Origin: Paludibacter sp.
GTDB lineage: Bacteria; Bacteroidota; Bacteroidia; Bacteroidales; Paludibacteraceae
Assembly: GCA_028691965.1 (NCBI GenBank)
Contig: JAQUYE010000011.1
Span: 1 to 53,391 of the forward strand
DNA: 53,391 bases
Direction: 5' to 3'
Position numbers and translations under genes: made by a program. The notes beneath the pieces were generated by a model that saw nothing but the letters and a program-made list of their open reading frames with translations, did no database searches and was not told the origin of the DNA. Of the stretch, positions 35,023-47,000 are shown piece after piece. The stretch's first letter is position 1, and every line of letters begins with the position of its first letter.

Positions 35023-35193
35023 ATGAAAAACTTTTTAAAATACTTAGGTCCCCTTCTTCTGCTGATCGGTACAATCGTGATTGCGTTTTACTTCTTCAAT
35101 CCCAGTTCGGAAAACACGCTGCTAATGGTAGCCGGAGCTTTAATGGTTATTGGATTGATAGTACATGTGATCATCAATAAGTTTGTTGAATAA
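35023..35193 (+). CDS. Small two-helix membrane protein, 56 residues
   Basis: A short gene of 56 codons: MKNFLKYLGPLLLLIGTIVI begins the first hydrophobic helix (about 8-25), a short polar turn (NPSSENT) follows, then a second helix (about 34-51) and a charged end NKFVE. Both helices and the positively charged N-terminus are typical of small inner-membrane proteins. A good promoter lies just upstream, and the gene occupies the only plus-strand space between the GT4 gene and metH. Its function is unknown. I have the impression that similar 55-60 residue proteins are common in Bacteroidales, but could not check. Confidence 0.78.
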   Translation: MKNFLKYLGPLLLLIGTIVIAFYFFNPSSENTLLMVAGALMVIGLIVHVIINKFVE

Positions 35194-35213
35194 CACGTAC
35201 GGTTTACAACGCA

Positions 35214-37952
35214 TTAAAACAAAGCGGGTTTACGTCGTTTGGCATCGTCCAGCGAGAGTAAATCTGCTTTTTTTGTTTGCTTATCTCTCAGGTTTTGATA
35301 TTCTTCTGCTACTGAAGCAGCAAAACTAACTGATGTTTTGCTATTCATGAGATTCGCTACTATATTGGTATTCACCGAAGCATCTTTTACATACACTACC
35401 GGCGCCGAATAATTCGGAGCGATCTTAACGGCAGTATGTACCTTGGAAGTTGTTGCTCCCCCTATCAGCAAGGGTATTCTTAATCCCGCCTTTTCCATCT
35501 CAGAAGCTACATTGGTCATTTCTTCCAGCGATGGGGTAATCAACCCGCTCAGGCCCAGCATATCCACCTTTTCGTCGATCGCTGTACGGATTATCTTATC
35601 GGTGGGCACCATGACACCCAAATCGATTACTTCGTAGTTATTGCAGGCCAGTACCACGGCAACGATGTTTTTGCCGATATCGTGCACATCACCTTTTACG
35701 GTAGCTATAAGGAACTTACCCGCCGACGAGCTTTGTCCCGGTACCTTCTGTGCTTCAATATGGGGCTGCAGGATAGCCACTGCCTTTTTCATGGTGCGGG
35801 CTGTTTTCACAACCTGCGGAAGAAACATCTTCCCGGCGCCAAACAGATCACCCACGATACGCATGCCGCTCATCAGGGGTTGCTCAATAATTTCGAGTGC
35901 TGTATCGTATTTCTGTAACGCTTCTTCAAGATCTTCGTCCATATAGTCGCTAATGCCTTTTATCAGCGCATATTCCAGTCGACCTTCCAGCTCACGGGTA
36001 CGCCACTCGTCAACTTTGGTGGTATCGGTAACTCCGGAGGCCTCGGCTTTAATCTTTTCGGCATAGCTAATCATGCGCTCGGTAGCATCCGGCCGGCGGT
36101 TGAGTACTATATCCTCTACATGTTCGAGAAGTTCGGCAGGTATTTCTTCGTAAATCTGCAGCATACCGGCGTTTACGATTCCCATTTGCAAACCTTCGCG
36201 GATCGCATGATACAGGAAGGCAGAATGGATGGCCTCACGTACTACATTATTACCCCGGAACGAGAAAGAAAGGTTGCTTATTCCACCACTTACACGGGTG
36301 TAGGGAAGGTTTTTCTTTATCCAGCGAACGGTATTAATAAAATCAACTCCGTAATTATTGTGTTCTTCGATTCCCGTTGCTATGGCAAGCACGTTAGGAT
36401 CGAAGATAATATCGGCAGCAGGGAACCCTATTTTCTGCGTCAGTAAATCGTAGGCCCGCTGGCAAATAGCTGTTTTTCGTTCGAAGGAGTCGGCCTGTCC
36501 GGTTTCATCAAATGCCATCACTACAACGGCAGCTCCGTAGGATTTTATCTTGCGCGCCTTGTCGAGGAAATCTTCCTCCCCTTCCTTCAGACTGATTGAA
36601 TTCACGATGCATTTCCCCTGCAGGCATTTGAGTCCGGCTTCAATTACTTCCCATTTCGACGAATCGATCATCACCGGAACTCTTGAAATATCCGGCTCAG
36701 AGGCAATGTAGTTCAGGAAGGTAATCATTTCCTGTTTCGAATCGAGCATGGCATCGTCCATGTTCACATCGATAACCTGCGCTCCTTCTTCCACCTGTTT
36801 ACGGGCGATGGTAAGTGCTTCTTCGTACTGTTTGGCATTGATAAGTCGCAGGAACTGTTTCGAACCGGCCACATTACAGCGTTCGCCTATGTTTACAAAC
36901 AGTGCATCGGGTTGAATATCCAGGTGTTCGAGCCCCGAGAGGCGAAGTACTCCTTCAAACCGATCGGTAACCGGTAAGGGGCGTGGGTTGGCTGTGATAA
37001 GTAATTGCTGGTAGGCAGCTATATGATCGGGTGTTGTTCCGCAACATCCGCCGATGATGTTGACCAGACCTTCGTCGAAGTATTCTTTCACCTGAGCAGC
37101 CATTAGTTCCGGACTCTCATCGTATTCGCCGAACTGATTCGGCAATCCGGCATTCGGATAGGCACTGACATAGGTATTGCTGTAGGCCGCAATTTCCTGC
37201 AGATAGGGTTTCAAGTCCCGTGCACCGAAGGAGCAGTTGAGCCCGATCGACAGCAAATCAGCATGAGCAATGGAATTCAGGAAAGCACGGATGGTTTGTC
37301 CCGAAAGGGTTCGTCCGCTGGCATCGGCTACAGTAGCCGAAATCATCAGCTCCACCCGTCGCCCTGCTTTCAGCATGGCTTCTTCGGCAGCAAACAGCGC
37401 TGCCTTGGCATTCAGCGTATCAAAGATTGTTTCAATAAGTAACGCATCCACCCCTCCTTCGATCAGGGCGAGCATTTGCTCTACATAGGCTTCCACTAAT
37501 CCATCGAAGGAAACAGCACGGTAGGCCGGATTATTCACATCGGGCGACATAGAAGCCGTCTTGTTGGTCGGACCGATAGCTCCGGCTACAAAGCGCGGTT
37601 TATCGGGAGTGAGCTTCGTTTGCTCATCAGCGGCTTTACGGGCAAGGCGGGCAGCAGCGAGGTTTATCTCGCGTACATACCCGGCCATTCCGTAATCTTC
37701 CATCGAAATGCGTTGAGCATTAAAGGTATCGGTTTCGATGATGTCGGCACCCGCCTGCAGGTACTCACGATGAATGCCCCCGATAACCCCGGGCTTCGTA
37801 AGTACCAGCAAATCATTGTTTCCCTTTTGGGGAATGGATGCATCTGCAAAACGGTCGCCACGATAGTCTGCTTCCACCAACTTATGTCGCTGGATCATTG
37901 TACCCATCGCACCGTCCAACACCAATATCCTCTTCTTTAATTGCTCTCTCAT
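35214..37952 (-). CDS. metH: Cobalamin-dependent methionine synthase lacking the reactivation domain
   Basis: A 912-residue MetH. Domains in order: homocysteine-binding barrel (1-325) with the zinc ligands Cys240, Cys303 and Cys304 ([15 protein letters not shown]); pterin-binding barrel (about 340-620) with GERCNVAGS and DVNMDDAM; cobalamin cap and binding domains (about 640-880) with DVHDIG (Asp755, His757, Gly760), LSGLITPSL and GGATTSK. The protein ends soon after the cobalamin domain, at [13 protein letters not shown], exactly where longer MetH proteins go on into the S-adenosylmethionine reactivation domain of about 300 residues. The enzyme should still make methionine, but needs reactivation in trans. 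It follows gpmI by 15 nt; no cobalamin riboswitch is visible. Confidence 0.95.
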   Translation of the reverse strand: MREQLKKRILVLDGAMGTMIQRHKLVEADYRGDRFADASIPQKGNNDLLVLTKPGVIGGIHREYLQAGADIIETDTFNAQRISMEDYGMAGYVREINLAAARLARKAADEQTKLTPDKPRFVAGAIGPTNKTASMSPDVNNPAYRAVSFDGLVEAYVEQMLALIEGGVDALLIETIFDTLNAKAALFAAEEAMLKAGRRVELMISATVADASGRTLSGQTIRAFLNSIAHADLLSIGLNCSFGARDLKPYLQEIAAYSNTYVSAYPNAGLPNQFGEYDESPELMAAQVKEYFDEGLVNIIGGCCGTTPDHIAAYQQLLITANPRPLPVTDRFEGVLRLSGLEHLDIQPDALFVNIGERCNVAGSKQFLRLINAKQYEEALTIARKQVEEGAQVIDVNMDDAMLDSKQEMITFLNYIASEPDISRVPVMIDSSKWEVIEAGLKCLQGKCIVNSISLKEGEEDFLDKARKIKSYGAAVVVMAFDETGQADSFERKTAICQRAYDLLTQKIGFPAADIIFDPNVLAIATGIEEHNNYGVDFINTVRWIKKNLPYTRVSGGISNLSFSFRGNNVVREAIHSAFLYHAIREGLQMGIVNAGMLQIYEEIPAELLEHVEDIVLNRRPDATERMISYAEKIKAEASGVTDTTKVDEWRTRELEGRLEYALIKGISDYMDEDLEEALQKYDTALEIIEQPLMSGMRIVGDLFGAGKMFLPQVVKTARTMKKAVAILQPHIEAQKVPGQSSSAGKFLIATVKGDVHDIGKNIVAVVLACNNYEVIDLGVMVPTDKIIRTAIDEKVDMLGLSGLITPSLEEMTNVASEMEKAGLRIPLLIGGATTSKVHTAVKIAPNYSAPVVYVKDASVNTNIVANLMNSKTSVSFAASVAEEYQNLRDKQTKKADLLSLDDAKRRKPALF

Positions 37953-37967
37953 TTCAGCTTGTTAAAA

Positions 37968-39494
37968 TTAAAACGACAATAATCCTTTACCGGTCATTTC
38001 GGCCGGTTTCGGGATATCCAGTATCTGACAAATGGAAGGTGCCACATCGGCTAATATTCCGTTTGTTACCGCTGCATTCGGACGTTCGGTTACATATACA
38101 ATAGGCACCGGATTGAGTGAGTGAGCTGTATTCGGTGATCCGTCGCTGTTAACTGCATTGTCGGCGTTTCCGTGATCGGCAATCACAATTACTTCGTAGC
38201 CATTGGCGATGGCCGACTGCACTACTTTGTACGAGCACTCATCGATGGTACGTACGGCCTTTTCGACTGCTTCGTAAACACCGGTATGACCCACCATATC
38301 GCCATTGGCAAAGTTGAGACAAATAAAATCGTGTTTCTTCTTATCCAATTCGGCCACCAGGGCATCGGTGATTTCGTAGGCCGACATTTCGGGCTTCAAA
38401 TCGTAGGTAGCCACTTTAGGTGAAGGAATTAGGATACGCTCTTCGCCCTCGAATTCTTTTTCACGGCCTCCGGAGAAGAAGAAGGTTACATGCGCAAACT
38501 TTTCAGTTTCGGCAATACGCAACTGCTTCAATCCAAGCGACGACAGGTGTTCACCCAGCGTGTTCTGCACATTGTCTTTATCGAACATAACATTCAATCC
38601 CCTGAACGATGAATCATAAGGAGTCATACAGTAATATTCAAGGGGAAGGGTATGCATATCAAATTCGTGCATATCTTCCTGAGTAAGCACGATGGTAAGT
38701 TCTTTAGCACGGTCGTTACGGTAGTTGAAGAAAATCACCACATCGCCGGCTTCAATGGTAGCCAGTGGTTTACCTGCATCATCGGTAATAACGACAGGTT
38801 TTACAAATTCATCAGTAACACCTGCGTCGTAGGAAGCCTGCATGGCAGCTACGGGATCGGTAGAAGGAGTACCTTTTCCTTTTACCAGCAAATCGTAGGC
38901 ATCTTTTACCCGTTCCCAGCGTTTGTCACGGTCCATCGCATAATAACGACCGATAACAGACGCAATCTTACCGGTGGAATACTGGGTATGCGCTTCGAGT
39001 TGTTCGATAAAGCCCTTACCACTTTTCGGATCGGTATCGCGACCGTCCATAAAGCAATGAACAAAGGAATCTTCGATGCCGTATTCTTTGGCTATATCCA
39101 GTAATTTAAACAGGTGATCGAGCGAAGAATGCACACCACCATCAGAAACCAACCCGAGGAAATGCATTTTCTTCTTGTTATCGCGTGCGTAAGAATAAGC
39201 CTTTATTACTGCAGGATTCTGCAGAATTGAATTATCGCGGCAGGCAATATTAATTTTTACAAGATCCTGATAAACAACCCGTCCGGCACCTATATTCAGG
39301 TGACCTACTTCCGAGTTACCCATTTGTCCGTCGGGCAACCCTACATGTTCGCCCGAAGCCAGCAGGTAAGAGTTTGGATAACTGGCAACCAGCTTATCCC
39401 AATTAGGAGTTGGAGTGCTTGAAATCACATCCGAAGATGTTCCGTTACCGATTCCCCAGCCATCGAGGATCATTAATAAGGCTTTTTTTTGCAT
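37968..39494 (-). CDS. gpmI: 2,3-bisphosphoglycerate-independent phosphoglycerate mutase
   Basis: A 508-residue metalloenzyme of the alkaline phosphatase superfamily that interconverts 3- and 2-phosphoglycerate in glycolysis. The first metal site LMILDGWG (7-14), the phosphoserine Ser61 in [34 protein letters not shown], the substrate-binding [10 protein letters not shown] and the C-terminal metal ligands in [12 protein letters not shown] and VIADHGNAD are all present. First gene of gpmI-metH. Confidence 0.97.
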   Translation of the reverse strand: MQKKALLMILDGWGIGNGTSSDVISSTPTPNWDKLVASYPNSYLLASGEHVGLPDGQMGNSEVGHLNIGAGRVVYQDLVKINIACRDNSILQNPAVIKAYSYARDNKKKMHFLGLVSDGGVHSSLDHLFKLLDIAKEYGIEDSFVHCFMDGRDTDPKSGKGFIEQLEAHTQYSTGKIASVIGRYYAMDRDKRWERVKDAYDLLVKGKGTPSTDPVAAMQASYDAGVTDEFVKPVVITDDAGKPLATIEAGDVVIFFNYRNDRAKELTIVLTQEDMHEFDMHTLPLEYYCMTPYDSSFRGLNVMFDKDNVQNTLGEHLSSLGLKQLRIAETEKFAHVTFFFSGGREKEFEGEERILIPSPKVATYDLKPEMSAYEITDALVAELDKKKHDFICLNFANGDMVGHTGVYEAVEKAVRTIDECSYKVVQSAIANGYEVIVIADHGNADNAVNSDGSPNTAHSLNPVPIVYVTERPNAAVTNGILADVAPSICQILDIPKPAEMTGKGLLSF

Positions 39495-39550
39495 ATGCTT
39501 TTGATTTTTATTGATTTATCGTTGAACTAATACCTGTGATTTTCAGGCTG

Positions 39551-39558
39551 CAAAGGTA
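39551..39558 (-). promoter_or_regulatory. -7 box TACCTTTG for gpmI-metH
   Basis: Perfect TAnnTTTG on minus, about 57 nt before the gpmI ATG; the -33 region (TTTCGTTTCG) is only a loose match. Confidence 0.6.
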
Positions 39559-39678
39559 AGGAATTTTCATCGAAACGAAAAGAGGAGTTGAGCTTATCCC
39601 TGCCAACCGGAAAACATTAAGGCATAACAAATCAAAAGGCGGGATGGTTCGTTAGCATGTGTACCTTTGGGATAGAAT

Positions 39679-39710
39679 TTTGCGATATCAGGGATTTTTG
39701 AGTAAATTTG
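39679..39710 (+). promoter_or_regulatory. Promoter of fumarase
   Basis: TTTG at 39679-39682 and TAAATTTG at 39703-39710 with a 20-nt gap, 26 nt before the ATG. A second perfect -7 box, TACCTTTG, lies upstream at 39662-39669 and could give a tandem promoter. Confidence 0.75.
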
Positions 39711-39735
39711 TGCCACATTATTAAAACATCCACAC

Positions 39736-41367
39736 ATGGCAAAAGAATTTAATTATCAGGATCCTTTCCCTACCGGAAAAGACAACACGGAATACTATTT
39801 ATTAACCGACAAGCATGTTGGTGTATCCTCGTTCAACGGACAGGAAATGCTTACAGTCGAAAAAGAAGGTCTCACTAAGATGGCTCGTGCTGCCATGCGC
39901 GATTGTTCATTTATGCTTCGTCCCGAACATCAGCAGCAGGTAGCCAACATCCTTAACGACCCCGAAGCCAGTGAAAACGATAAGTTTGTGGCAGTAACCA
40001 TGCTCCGTAATGCTGAGATATCCGCAAAAGGAGTACTTCCTTTTTGTCAGGATACCGGTACAGCAACTGTGTATGCAAAGAAAGGAAATTTAGTATTTAC
40101 CGATGGTTCGGATGAGGAAGCTATCTCGAAGGGGATTTACGAAACCTACCAGGAAGAAAACCTGCGCTATTCGATGAATGCTGCGCTTAATATGTACGAT
40201 GAAGTAAATACAGGTACCAACCTGCCTGCACAGATTGATTTGATGGCCAGTCACGGGGATGAATATAAATTCCTGTTTATCGCAAAAGGTGGAGGTTCGT
40301 CGAACAAGACTTATCTGTTTCAGGAAACCAAGGCCTTACTGAATCCGGTATCACTGGAGAAGTTCCTAACTGAGAAAATGAAAACATTGGGCACAGCTGC
40401 TTGTCCGCCCTACCACCTCGCCTTTGTTATCGGCGGCACTTCGGCAGATGCCAACCTGAAGACGGTTAAACTGGCTGCAACTAAATATTACGACACCCTG
40501 CCCACCGAAGGTAACGAACTGGGACAAGCCTTCAGGGATATTGAAATGGAACAAAAGATTCTGAAAGCAACTCAGGACTTCGGGATGGGAGCTCAATTCG
40601 GCGGCAAGTACTTTGCTCACGATATTCGAATCGTACGTTTACCCCGTCATGGTGCCTCCTGCTTTGTAGGAATGGCAGTATCCTGTTCGGCCGACCGTAA
40701 CATTAAGGCTAAGATTAACAAAAAGGGTATCTGGATTGAGAAGATGGAGGATAATCCGGGTCGCTTTATCCCTGAAGAATACCGTCAGGCTACCGAAGGA
40801 AAGGTGGTTAAGATTAACCTGAATCAACCCATGAAGGAGATTCTGGCTACACTGACCCAATACCCGGTTTCAACCCGCTTATCGCTGACCGGAACTATCG
40901 TTGTTGGTCGCGACATAGCCCATGCCAAGCTGAAAGAACTACTTGATGCCGGGGAGGAATTACCTCAGTACATTAAAGATCATCCGATCTACTATGCAGG
41001 ACCGGCAAAAACTCCTAAGGGAATGCCTTCTGGTTCGTTCGGACCGACCACTGCCGGACGTATGGACTCCTATGTGGATCTACTTCAGGAGAATGGCGGC
41101 AGCATGGTGATGATAGCAAAAGGAAACAGAAGTGTGCAGGTAACCGAAGCATGTAAGAAACACGGAGGTTTCTATTTGGGTTCGATTGGCGGACCGGCAG
41201 CTATCCTGGCCGAACAAAGCATTCGCAAGGTGGAATGTCTCGCTTATCCTGAATTAGGTATGGAAGCCATCTGGAAAATAGAAGTAGAAGATTTCCCTGC
41301 CTTTATTCTGGTGGATGATAAAGGGAATGACTTCTTTGAAGTGATAAAGAAACAGGGGTTTAACTAA
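39736..41367 (+). CDS. fum: Fumarate hydratase, class I (4Fe-4S)
   Basis: A 543-residue class I fumarase with N- and C-terminal domains joined in one chain. The three cysteines that hold the 4Fe-4S cluster are visible: Cys104 in PFCQDTGTA, Cys223 in AACPPYHLA and Cys317 in [24 protein letters not shown] and [11 protein letters not shown] mark the C-terminal domain. It interconverts fumarate and malate; in Bacteroidales it belongs to the reductive branch from oxaloacetate to succinate. The cluster makes it oxygen-sensitive, in line with an anaerobe. It stands alone, followed by a strong two-way terminator. Confidence 0.96.
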   Translation: MAKEFNYQDPFPTGKDNTEYYLLTDKHVGVSSFNGQEMLTVEKEGLTKMARAAMRDCSFMLRPEHQQQVANILNDPEASENDKFVAVTMLRNAEISAKGVLPFCQDTGTATVYAKKGNLVFTDGSDEEAISKGIYETYQEENLRYSMNAALNMYDEVNTGTNLPAQIDLMASHGDEYKFLFIAKGGGSSNKTYLFQETKALLNPVSLEKFLTEKMKTLGTAACPPYHLAFVIGGTSADANLKTVKLAATKYYDTLPTEGNELGQAFRDIEMEQKILKATQDFGMGAQFGGKYFAHDIRIVRLPRHGASCFVGMAVSCSADRNIKAKINKKGIWIEKMEDNPGRFIPEEYRQATEGKVVKINLNQPMKEILATLTQYPVSTRLSLTGTIVVGRDIAHAKLKELLDAGEELPQYIKDHPIYYAGPAKTPKGMPSGSFGPTTAGRMDSYVDLLQENGGSMVMIAKGNRSVQVTEACKKHGGFYLGSIGGPAAILAEQSIRKVECLAYPELGMEAIWKIEVEDFPAFILVDDKGNDFFEVIKKQGFN

Positions 41368-41412
41368 AATAAATCCGCGAAACCTGCTTTATCATAAAGC
41401 GTATAAAAAAAC

Positions 41413-41446
41413 AAAAGACCTGTCTGACGAATCAGACAGGTCTTTT
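41413..41446. terminator. Bidirectional terminator between fumarase and the SusC/D operon
   Basis: Perfect 15-bp arms AAAAGACCTGTCTGA (41413-41427) and TCAGACAGGTCTTTT (41432-41446), loop CGAA, A run before and T run after. Confidence 0.95.
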
Positions 41447-41467
41447 TAGTTATATCTACTCAGTTAC

Positions 41468-42409
41468 TTAGAGTACTTTTAATCCGAGAGCACCAATCAA
41501 ATCGAAGCCAGGGAATGCAAGGTAAACCTGATTAGCACCAAAGCCACCTAATCCGTCGATGTAATAGATCGGAGTTAACGACATGTAACGGATATTGCCG
41601 TCGTCGTCGCGTACTAACTTACAGTTTTCAGCACCATCCGAATTACGGGCAGTTGGATGATACGCCTTGATATCCTGACCAGCACCTCCCTGATAGAGCA
41701 GACTGGTATACCAGAAACCACCTTCCCAGGTTACGAGGTCATCGCCATCAACTGTAAAGAGAATGTTAGCCTGTGTAGAACCACCGGTCCAACCCACCCA
41801 GTCGGCAGCAACCAGAATATCTTCTGAATACGGATAGTTGATACGATAAATCTCAGGCTTGTCGTCGCGTTGTTGCAGGGTAACCATCTTGGCGAACATA
41901 TTGTCGGCATTGAGCATAAACACGAAGTTATCGTAGAAGGCAACTTCACCAAGGTTGTTCCATTTAATAATAGACACATTTCCGGTAAAGATTCCGTACG
42001 AACCAGCGTAACTGTAGATATCCACAGCAGCATCATCGAGTTTAATTTCGAATGGTAGAGTAACACCTGTTGGAGCAGTTGTTTTAGCTGTCACATTCAG
42101 GATGGCAACCGAATCACCGGCAGCAAAGCTAACTGTAGCAGGAATCACAAAATGTTCTCCTTCGTTTTTCACTACAGATACTGCCACCTGTGCAGCTGCC
42201 TGAGTGTTACTACGAACCACCTTAAGCGGAATAACCAGCTCGTTGGAGGGGTCAAGTTCGAAGACTGTCTTGTTGAGCAGGGAGAAATGAGCCCCAACGA
42301 TACCGGCAGGTACTTCCGGACTCGGAACAACAACATCTTCATATTCATCGCAAGCAGTTAGTACTGTTGCGCTAAGCAATAATGCTATAAATATTTTATG
42401 TAATTTCAT
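41468..42409 (-). CDS. Surface lipoprotein of a SusC/SusD locus, unknown domain
   Basis: A 313-residue lipoprotein (lipobox LTAC, Cys20). Residues about 40-130 read as a beta-sandwich of the Calx-beta/DUF4843-like kind (repeated strands with SVVKNEGEHFVIP and FAAGDSVAILNV). The rest (about 140-313) is rich in aromatic residues and Gly/Asp and does not call up a known family. No enzyme motif is seen. It lies 24 nt after susD, in the place usually taken by SusE/SusF-like glycan-binding proteins. Likely role: binding the ligand taken up by the neighbouring pair. Confidence 0.75.
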   Translation of the reverse strand: MKLHKIFIALLLSATVLTACDEYEDVVVPSPEVPAGIVGAHFSLLNKTVFELDPSNELVIPLKVVRSNTQAAAQVAVSVVKNEGEHFVIPATVSFAAGDSVAILNVTAKTTAPTGVTLPFEIKLDDAAVDIYSYAGSYGIFTGNVSIIKWNNLGEVAFYDNFVFMLNADNMFAKMVTLQQRDDKPEIYRINYPYSEDILVAADWVGWTGGSTQANILFTVDGDDLVTWEGGFWYTSLLYQGGAGQDIKAYHPTARNSDGAENCKLVRDDDGNIRYMSLTPIYYIDGLGGFGANQVYLAFPGFDLIGALGLKVL

Positions 42410-42433
42410 ATGTGTACGTATTTAATGTGTTTA

Positions 42434-44044
42434 TTATTCTTCGTCAGCTACAGGATCCGGAGTTGGAGCAGATGGGTTGTTATCTGAATCTTCAAGTGAT
42501 GGGTTAGCCTGAATTTCAGCTTCAGGAATTCTCCACAACAACAGCGGCGATTTAGCAGGAATGTTGAAGATCATAGTAGCATTCGGGAAACCTCCACCTC
42601 TACGATCAACCGGTTTGTTAAGACGCATAACGTCGAACCAGTTCAGACCTTCACCCCAAAGTTCTATACGACGATGACGGAACACTTCTTCCTGTACATC
42701 AGCAGCAGAACTTACCATACATACATACTCAGGGTCACGATAGGTTTTGATGAAATTTTCGAGGGTTGATTTACCATCCTGTCCGGCCATCGCTTCAGCT
42801 TCAGCCTTAATCAGGTACATTTCCTCAATACGCATCAGCGGCATATCGTTGGCATTTGTTGAAGTACCAACTTCGTTCGCATAAGGAGCAAACTTAATCT
42901 GGGTATAAGGTCCGTAATACTGATCAATAAACGCTTTCTGTTCGTTGGTAAGGACAGGAGATACTCCGTCTTTATCTAACCACCAGTTTTTACGAATATC
43001 AGATGCAGGAATAGTATTGTACAATTTCTTATTGATCTGACGACCACCGGAGAAGTTTGCATAACCATAGTTGAGTGAACCCATATGCGAAATCCAGTTT
43101 ACGATACCTGAAGTTACTACACGGTCGGTTTCGGCAACAACAATACCCCACATCCAGTTCTTTTCAGTTGAACTCATGAAACTTGGTTTGTTTACATCGG
43201 TCAGACCGGCTGGCTGGGCATCTGAAACCTCGATTGCTTTTGCAGCATCAGCTGCAGCAGCAGGCCAGTTTTGCATAGTCAGATTAACGCGGGCACGAAG
43301 ACCATACGCTACAGCAAGACTGATGTAACGTCTGTCGGCACGGGTTACACCGTTTTCTTCAGCATCAGTAAGCAAATCAACTGCAGCATCAAGATCATCC
43401 TTAATAAGTGTATACACCTCTTCAACAGTTGAGCGAGGAGCACCATTAACTGCAACTTCATTTGAGTTCAAATCAGTTACGATAGGCACACAAGGATCGT
43501 TTTTATGTTCTGCATAGTTGAACTGGTACAGCTGCGCAAGTACGAAATAACTAAATGCACGAACTGAAAGACCCTGTGCCAGGTAATACTTGGAGGTGTT
43601 TTCTTCAGTTTCTCTGTCAATAGCCGTAATCACATTGTTTGCAGCATAAATCATGGCATACATATCGTTCCACAAAATCTGCGATTCACGTGAAGTATTT
43701 ACACGATCAGAAAAATCAAGGTTATTACCGGCCCAGTTATACCCATTATCATCAGATACCATGTCATAACCATTTGCATCGGTAAACATCATTACGGAAG
43801 GATAACCGAAGTCGTTGTGACGCTCTGCACCTAATGCAGTAGCGTTGGGCATATACTGATTAAACTGAGCAAAAATTGCGTTTACCCCTGCAATTGCTTT
43901 TCCGGGGTCCAATTTTAATACTTCTTCTTTTTGAGCAGAAGTCAGGGTATTACCGGCAGGCATAGTGTCCAGGTCTTCGCAAGCAGTAAATCCCAGGGAA
44001 AGTGATGCTGCTAAAGCATATATATATATCTTTTTCATATACAT
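42434..44044 (-). CDS. SusD-like outer-membrane lipoprotein
   Basis: A 536-residue RagB/SusD protein with lipobox (SLGFTACED). The N-terminal helical part with RESQILWNDMYAMIYAANNVI and the TPR-like LAQGLSVRAFSYFVLAQLYQ is typical, as is the C-terminal RIEEMYLIKAEAEAMAG and HRRIELWGEGLNWFDVMRLNKP. It acts as the lid over the SusC barrel and binds the ligand at the cell surface. A second ATG six bases in (MKKIYIYA) is an equally good start. The operon order is susC-susD-lipoprotein. The ligand is unknown. Confidence 0.95.
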   Translation of the reverse strand: MYMKKIYIYALAASLSLGFTACEDLDTMPAGNTLTSAQKEEVLKLDPGKAIAGVNAIFAQFNQYMPNATALGAERHNDFGYPSVMMFTDANGYDMVSDDNGYNWAGNNLDFSDRVNTSRESQILWNDMYAMIYAANNVITAIDRETEENTSKYYLAQGLSVRAFSYFVLAQLYQFNYAEHKNDPCVPIVTDLNSNEVAVNGAPRSTVEEVYTLIKDDLDAAVDLLTDAEENGVTRADRRYISLAVAYGLRARVNLTMQNWPAAAADAAKAIEVSDAQPAGLTDVNKPSFMSSTEKNWMWGIVVAETDRVVTSGIVNWISHMGSLNYGYANFSGGRQINKKLYNTIPASDIRKNWWLDKDGVSPVLTNEQKAFIDQYYGPYTQIKFAPYANEVGTSTNANDMPLMRIEEMYLIKAEAEAMAGQDGKSTLENFIKTYRDPEYVCMVSSAADVQEEVFRHRRIELWGEGLNWFDVMRLNKPVDRRGGGFPNATMIFNIPAKSPLLLWRIPEAEIQANPSLEDSDNNPSAPTPDPVADEE

Positions 44045-44060
44045 TGTAATTTTATTTTAT

Positions 44061-47000
44061 TTAAAACGTCAAACTAATACCTCCGGACACAGTTCGGATA
44101 GGAGTGTAAAGAGCTGTAGTTGCTGAAATATAACTCTGACGTGGGTCTAACCCTTTACGGCTTGACAGTAAGGCTACGTTATCAGCAGCTAAATAAACAC
44201 GCAACTGGCTAATTTCGAGTTTACGAACCAGGTTAGTTGGCAATGAATAACCAATAGTAATGTTATTTAAACTCAGGTAGTCGGAGCTTGTAAGGAAGCG
44301 TGTCGAAGTTGAGTTGGCATAACGGTCGTTAGCATTCAATCGAGGTACGTCGGTGTTAGTGTTTTCAGGAGTCCATGCATTGTAGATATCCTTGTGCCAG
44401 TTACGACCGGCATTCGAAGAGGTACCACTGTGCATTAATCCCTGATAACCGGAGTCGTAAATTTGACCACCCAGCTGATAAGCCAACTGAACAGAAGCAT
44501 CAAAACCAAAGGCTTCGATACCGGTTCCGAATCCACCGTATACATTCGGCAGCAAATCATCAGTAGATATTTTGTAGTTCTGAGCTATTGTATAGTCATT
44601 TGTTTTGATAGCTGCATCGTTAGCATCTTTTGCCCAATATTCAGCAAGCCCTGTTTCAGCATTTACACCTGCGTAATCAACAAGGTACATGCGATACATA
44701 GATTCTCCTTCTTCGTAAATACGGGTACCATCAATTAACTGACCTTCCAGGTCGGGGTGCAGTTCATTAATTGTATTTTTGATAAGGGTTGCATTAGCAT
44801 AAACATTCCATGCAAAGTTACGGGTCTTAACAACATTCCAGTTCAAGTCGATTTCAAGACCGGAGTTAGTCATAGAGCCGATGTTCATTGGAATTTCGGT
44901 ATATCCTGAAATAGCCTGTACCGGTTTGTAATAAAGCATATCAGCCGACTTACGTCCGAAGTATTCAACACTACCCGACAATTTATCACGTAATAAGGAG
45001 AAGTCCAGACCGATGTTGTACGAAGTAGAAGTTTCCCAGGTCAAATCAGGGTTGCCTTTATAAATAAGCGTACCATCAGAGAATACACCGTTAGCACCCG
45101 TCAATCTGAACTGATCGAGGTATGCGTAGTAGTTACCAATATTATCGTTCCCTTGTTGTCCGTACGAACCTTTCAGTTTCAACATGCTCACCCAATCAAG
45201 ATCAGCCATAAAATCTTCTTTGGTTAATAACCAGGCAGCACTGGCCGACCAGAAATCACCCCAGCGATTTTCAGGACTGAAACGGGAAGAAGCATCACGA
45301 CGATAGGATACGTTTGCAATATAGGTGTCGTTGTACGAATAGTTTACACGTCCGAAGAAACCCTGAGTTGCATATTCAGAGTAGGTACCACCACCACGCA
45401 GCTGGTCAATAGCATTGCTTACGTAATAACTTTCAGGGTTATAGAGGTTTTGACCGCTGGCATATACATTCTGAGTATTATAAGAATATCCATCGTAACC
45501 GGCAGTAATATCCACGTGCTGGAAGTCGGCGATATTAAACTGATAGTTAGCAATGTATTGCTGGTTGAAACCGGTTACACGGGTCTGATCCTGATAAGCA
45601 GTACCACCATACGCTAAACTTTGTCCCATGTACGCATTACCAAGGTCGTTGTAACGGGTATTGTCAACATTCAGACCGTAACGGGCTGTCAGCATCAAAC
45701 CTTTCATTGGGGTAAGCTCAGCAAACCAGGTAGAGTTAACGATATCCATTATATAATCAGTCTTGTTGTAGATAAGGTCACCCGATGGGTTAGCAATCGA
45801 CATGAATGAACGTGAACGGTTAGTGCTTACGCCATCACCATAATCATACACCTTACGACCGTTGTTAAGCATAATCTGCTGTGAGTCAGCATCGCGAACA
45901 TAGAGCGGATAAATTGGTGCAATATTGTTTGCAAGGAAGAAGGCGTTACCCGAAGAACTTGTATTTACCTGTTCACCCGGATAGTTACTGTTCACATTAT
46001 TGTAGTTCACATTACCACCTACTTTTAACCATTCGCGTATTTTATAATCAGCTTTGAAACGACCTGAAATACGTGTAAATCCGGAACCCGAAATCACACC
46101 CTGATCATCGAGGTAACCAAAGGAAAGGTAGAAGTTACTATTTTCCTGAGCACCTGAGAAGGTAAGGTTATATTCCTGACGCATGTTGTTCTGGAACGTT
46201 TCGTCGGCCCAGTTGTCGGGAGTATAGAAATAGTTTGCATCCTTATAACCCAGCGTTGCGGCAGGATTCAATTTACCATTCGAACCAATCAGCATATCGC
46301 CCTGAGGAACGGTATATACCTGATATCCGGAACCCCCTTCAGTTTTGGTAACTAATTTTTCGTTAGCATACTGATGAGCTCTGTAAGGAGAATAGTTCAG
46401 GTTATAAATACCTGCATTATAGATTGCCTCATATGATTTCTCGAGGTAATTCTGTGGACTGGTCATCACTTCGTAGTTCTTAATTGAACGCGAGTTAACA
46501 CCCCATTTAGAGTCTACTTTAATTACTGCTTTACCGGTTGCACCTTTTTTAGTAGTAATCATAATGATACCATTCGCACCACGAGCACCATAAAGTGCAG
46601 TAGAAGCAGCATCCTTCAATACAGTCATCGTTTCAATATCCGAAGTATTGATAGATGACAGATCTCCGTCGAAAGGAATTCCATCAATAACGTACAGAGG
46701 AGCAGAACTAGCATTAATAGAACCTACACCACGAATACGTACAGTTGCCGAAGAACCCGGCTGACCGTTAGCGCTCAATGTCTGAACCCCTGCAACAGCA
46801 CCCGAAAGAGCGTTGGAAAGGTTAGAAACCTGACGCTTTTCAATTTTATCAGATTTTATCTGTGCTGCCGAACCGGTATAGGTACCTTTGGTAGATGTAC
46901 CGTACGCAACCACAAGAACTTCATCAAGAACTTCAGTGTCTGATTCAAGTCGTACTACCATATTCTGCGTAGCCTGAACTTCAACAGCTTTCATTCCGAC

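Noticed and set aside
37953-37967. Cobalamin riboswitch before metH
   Set aside because: Only 15 nt separate metH from gpmI, and no B12-box-like sequence is seen upstream of gpmI.
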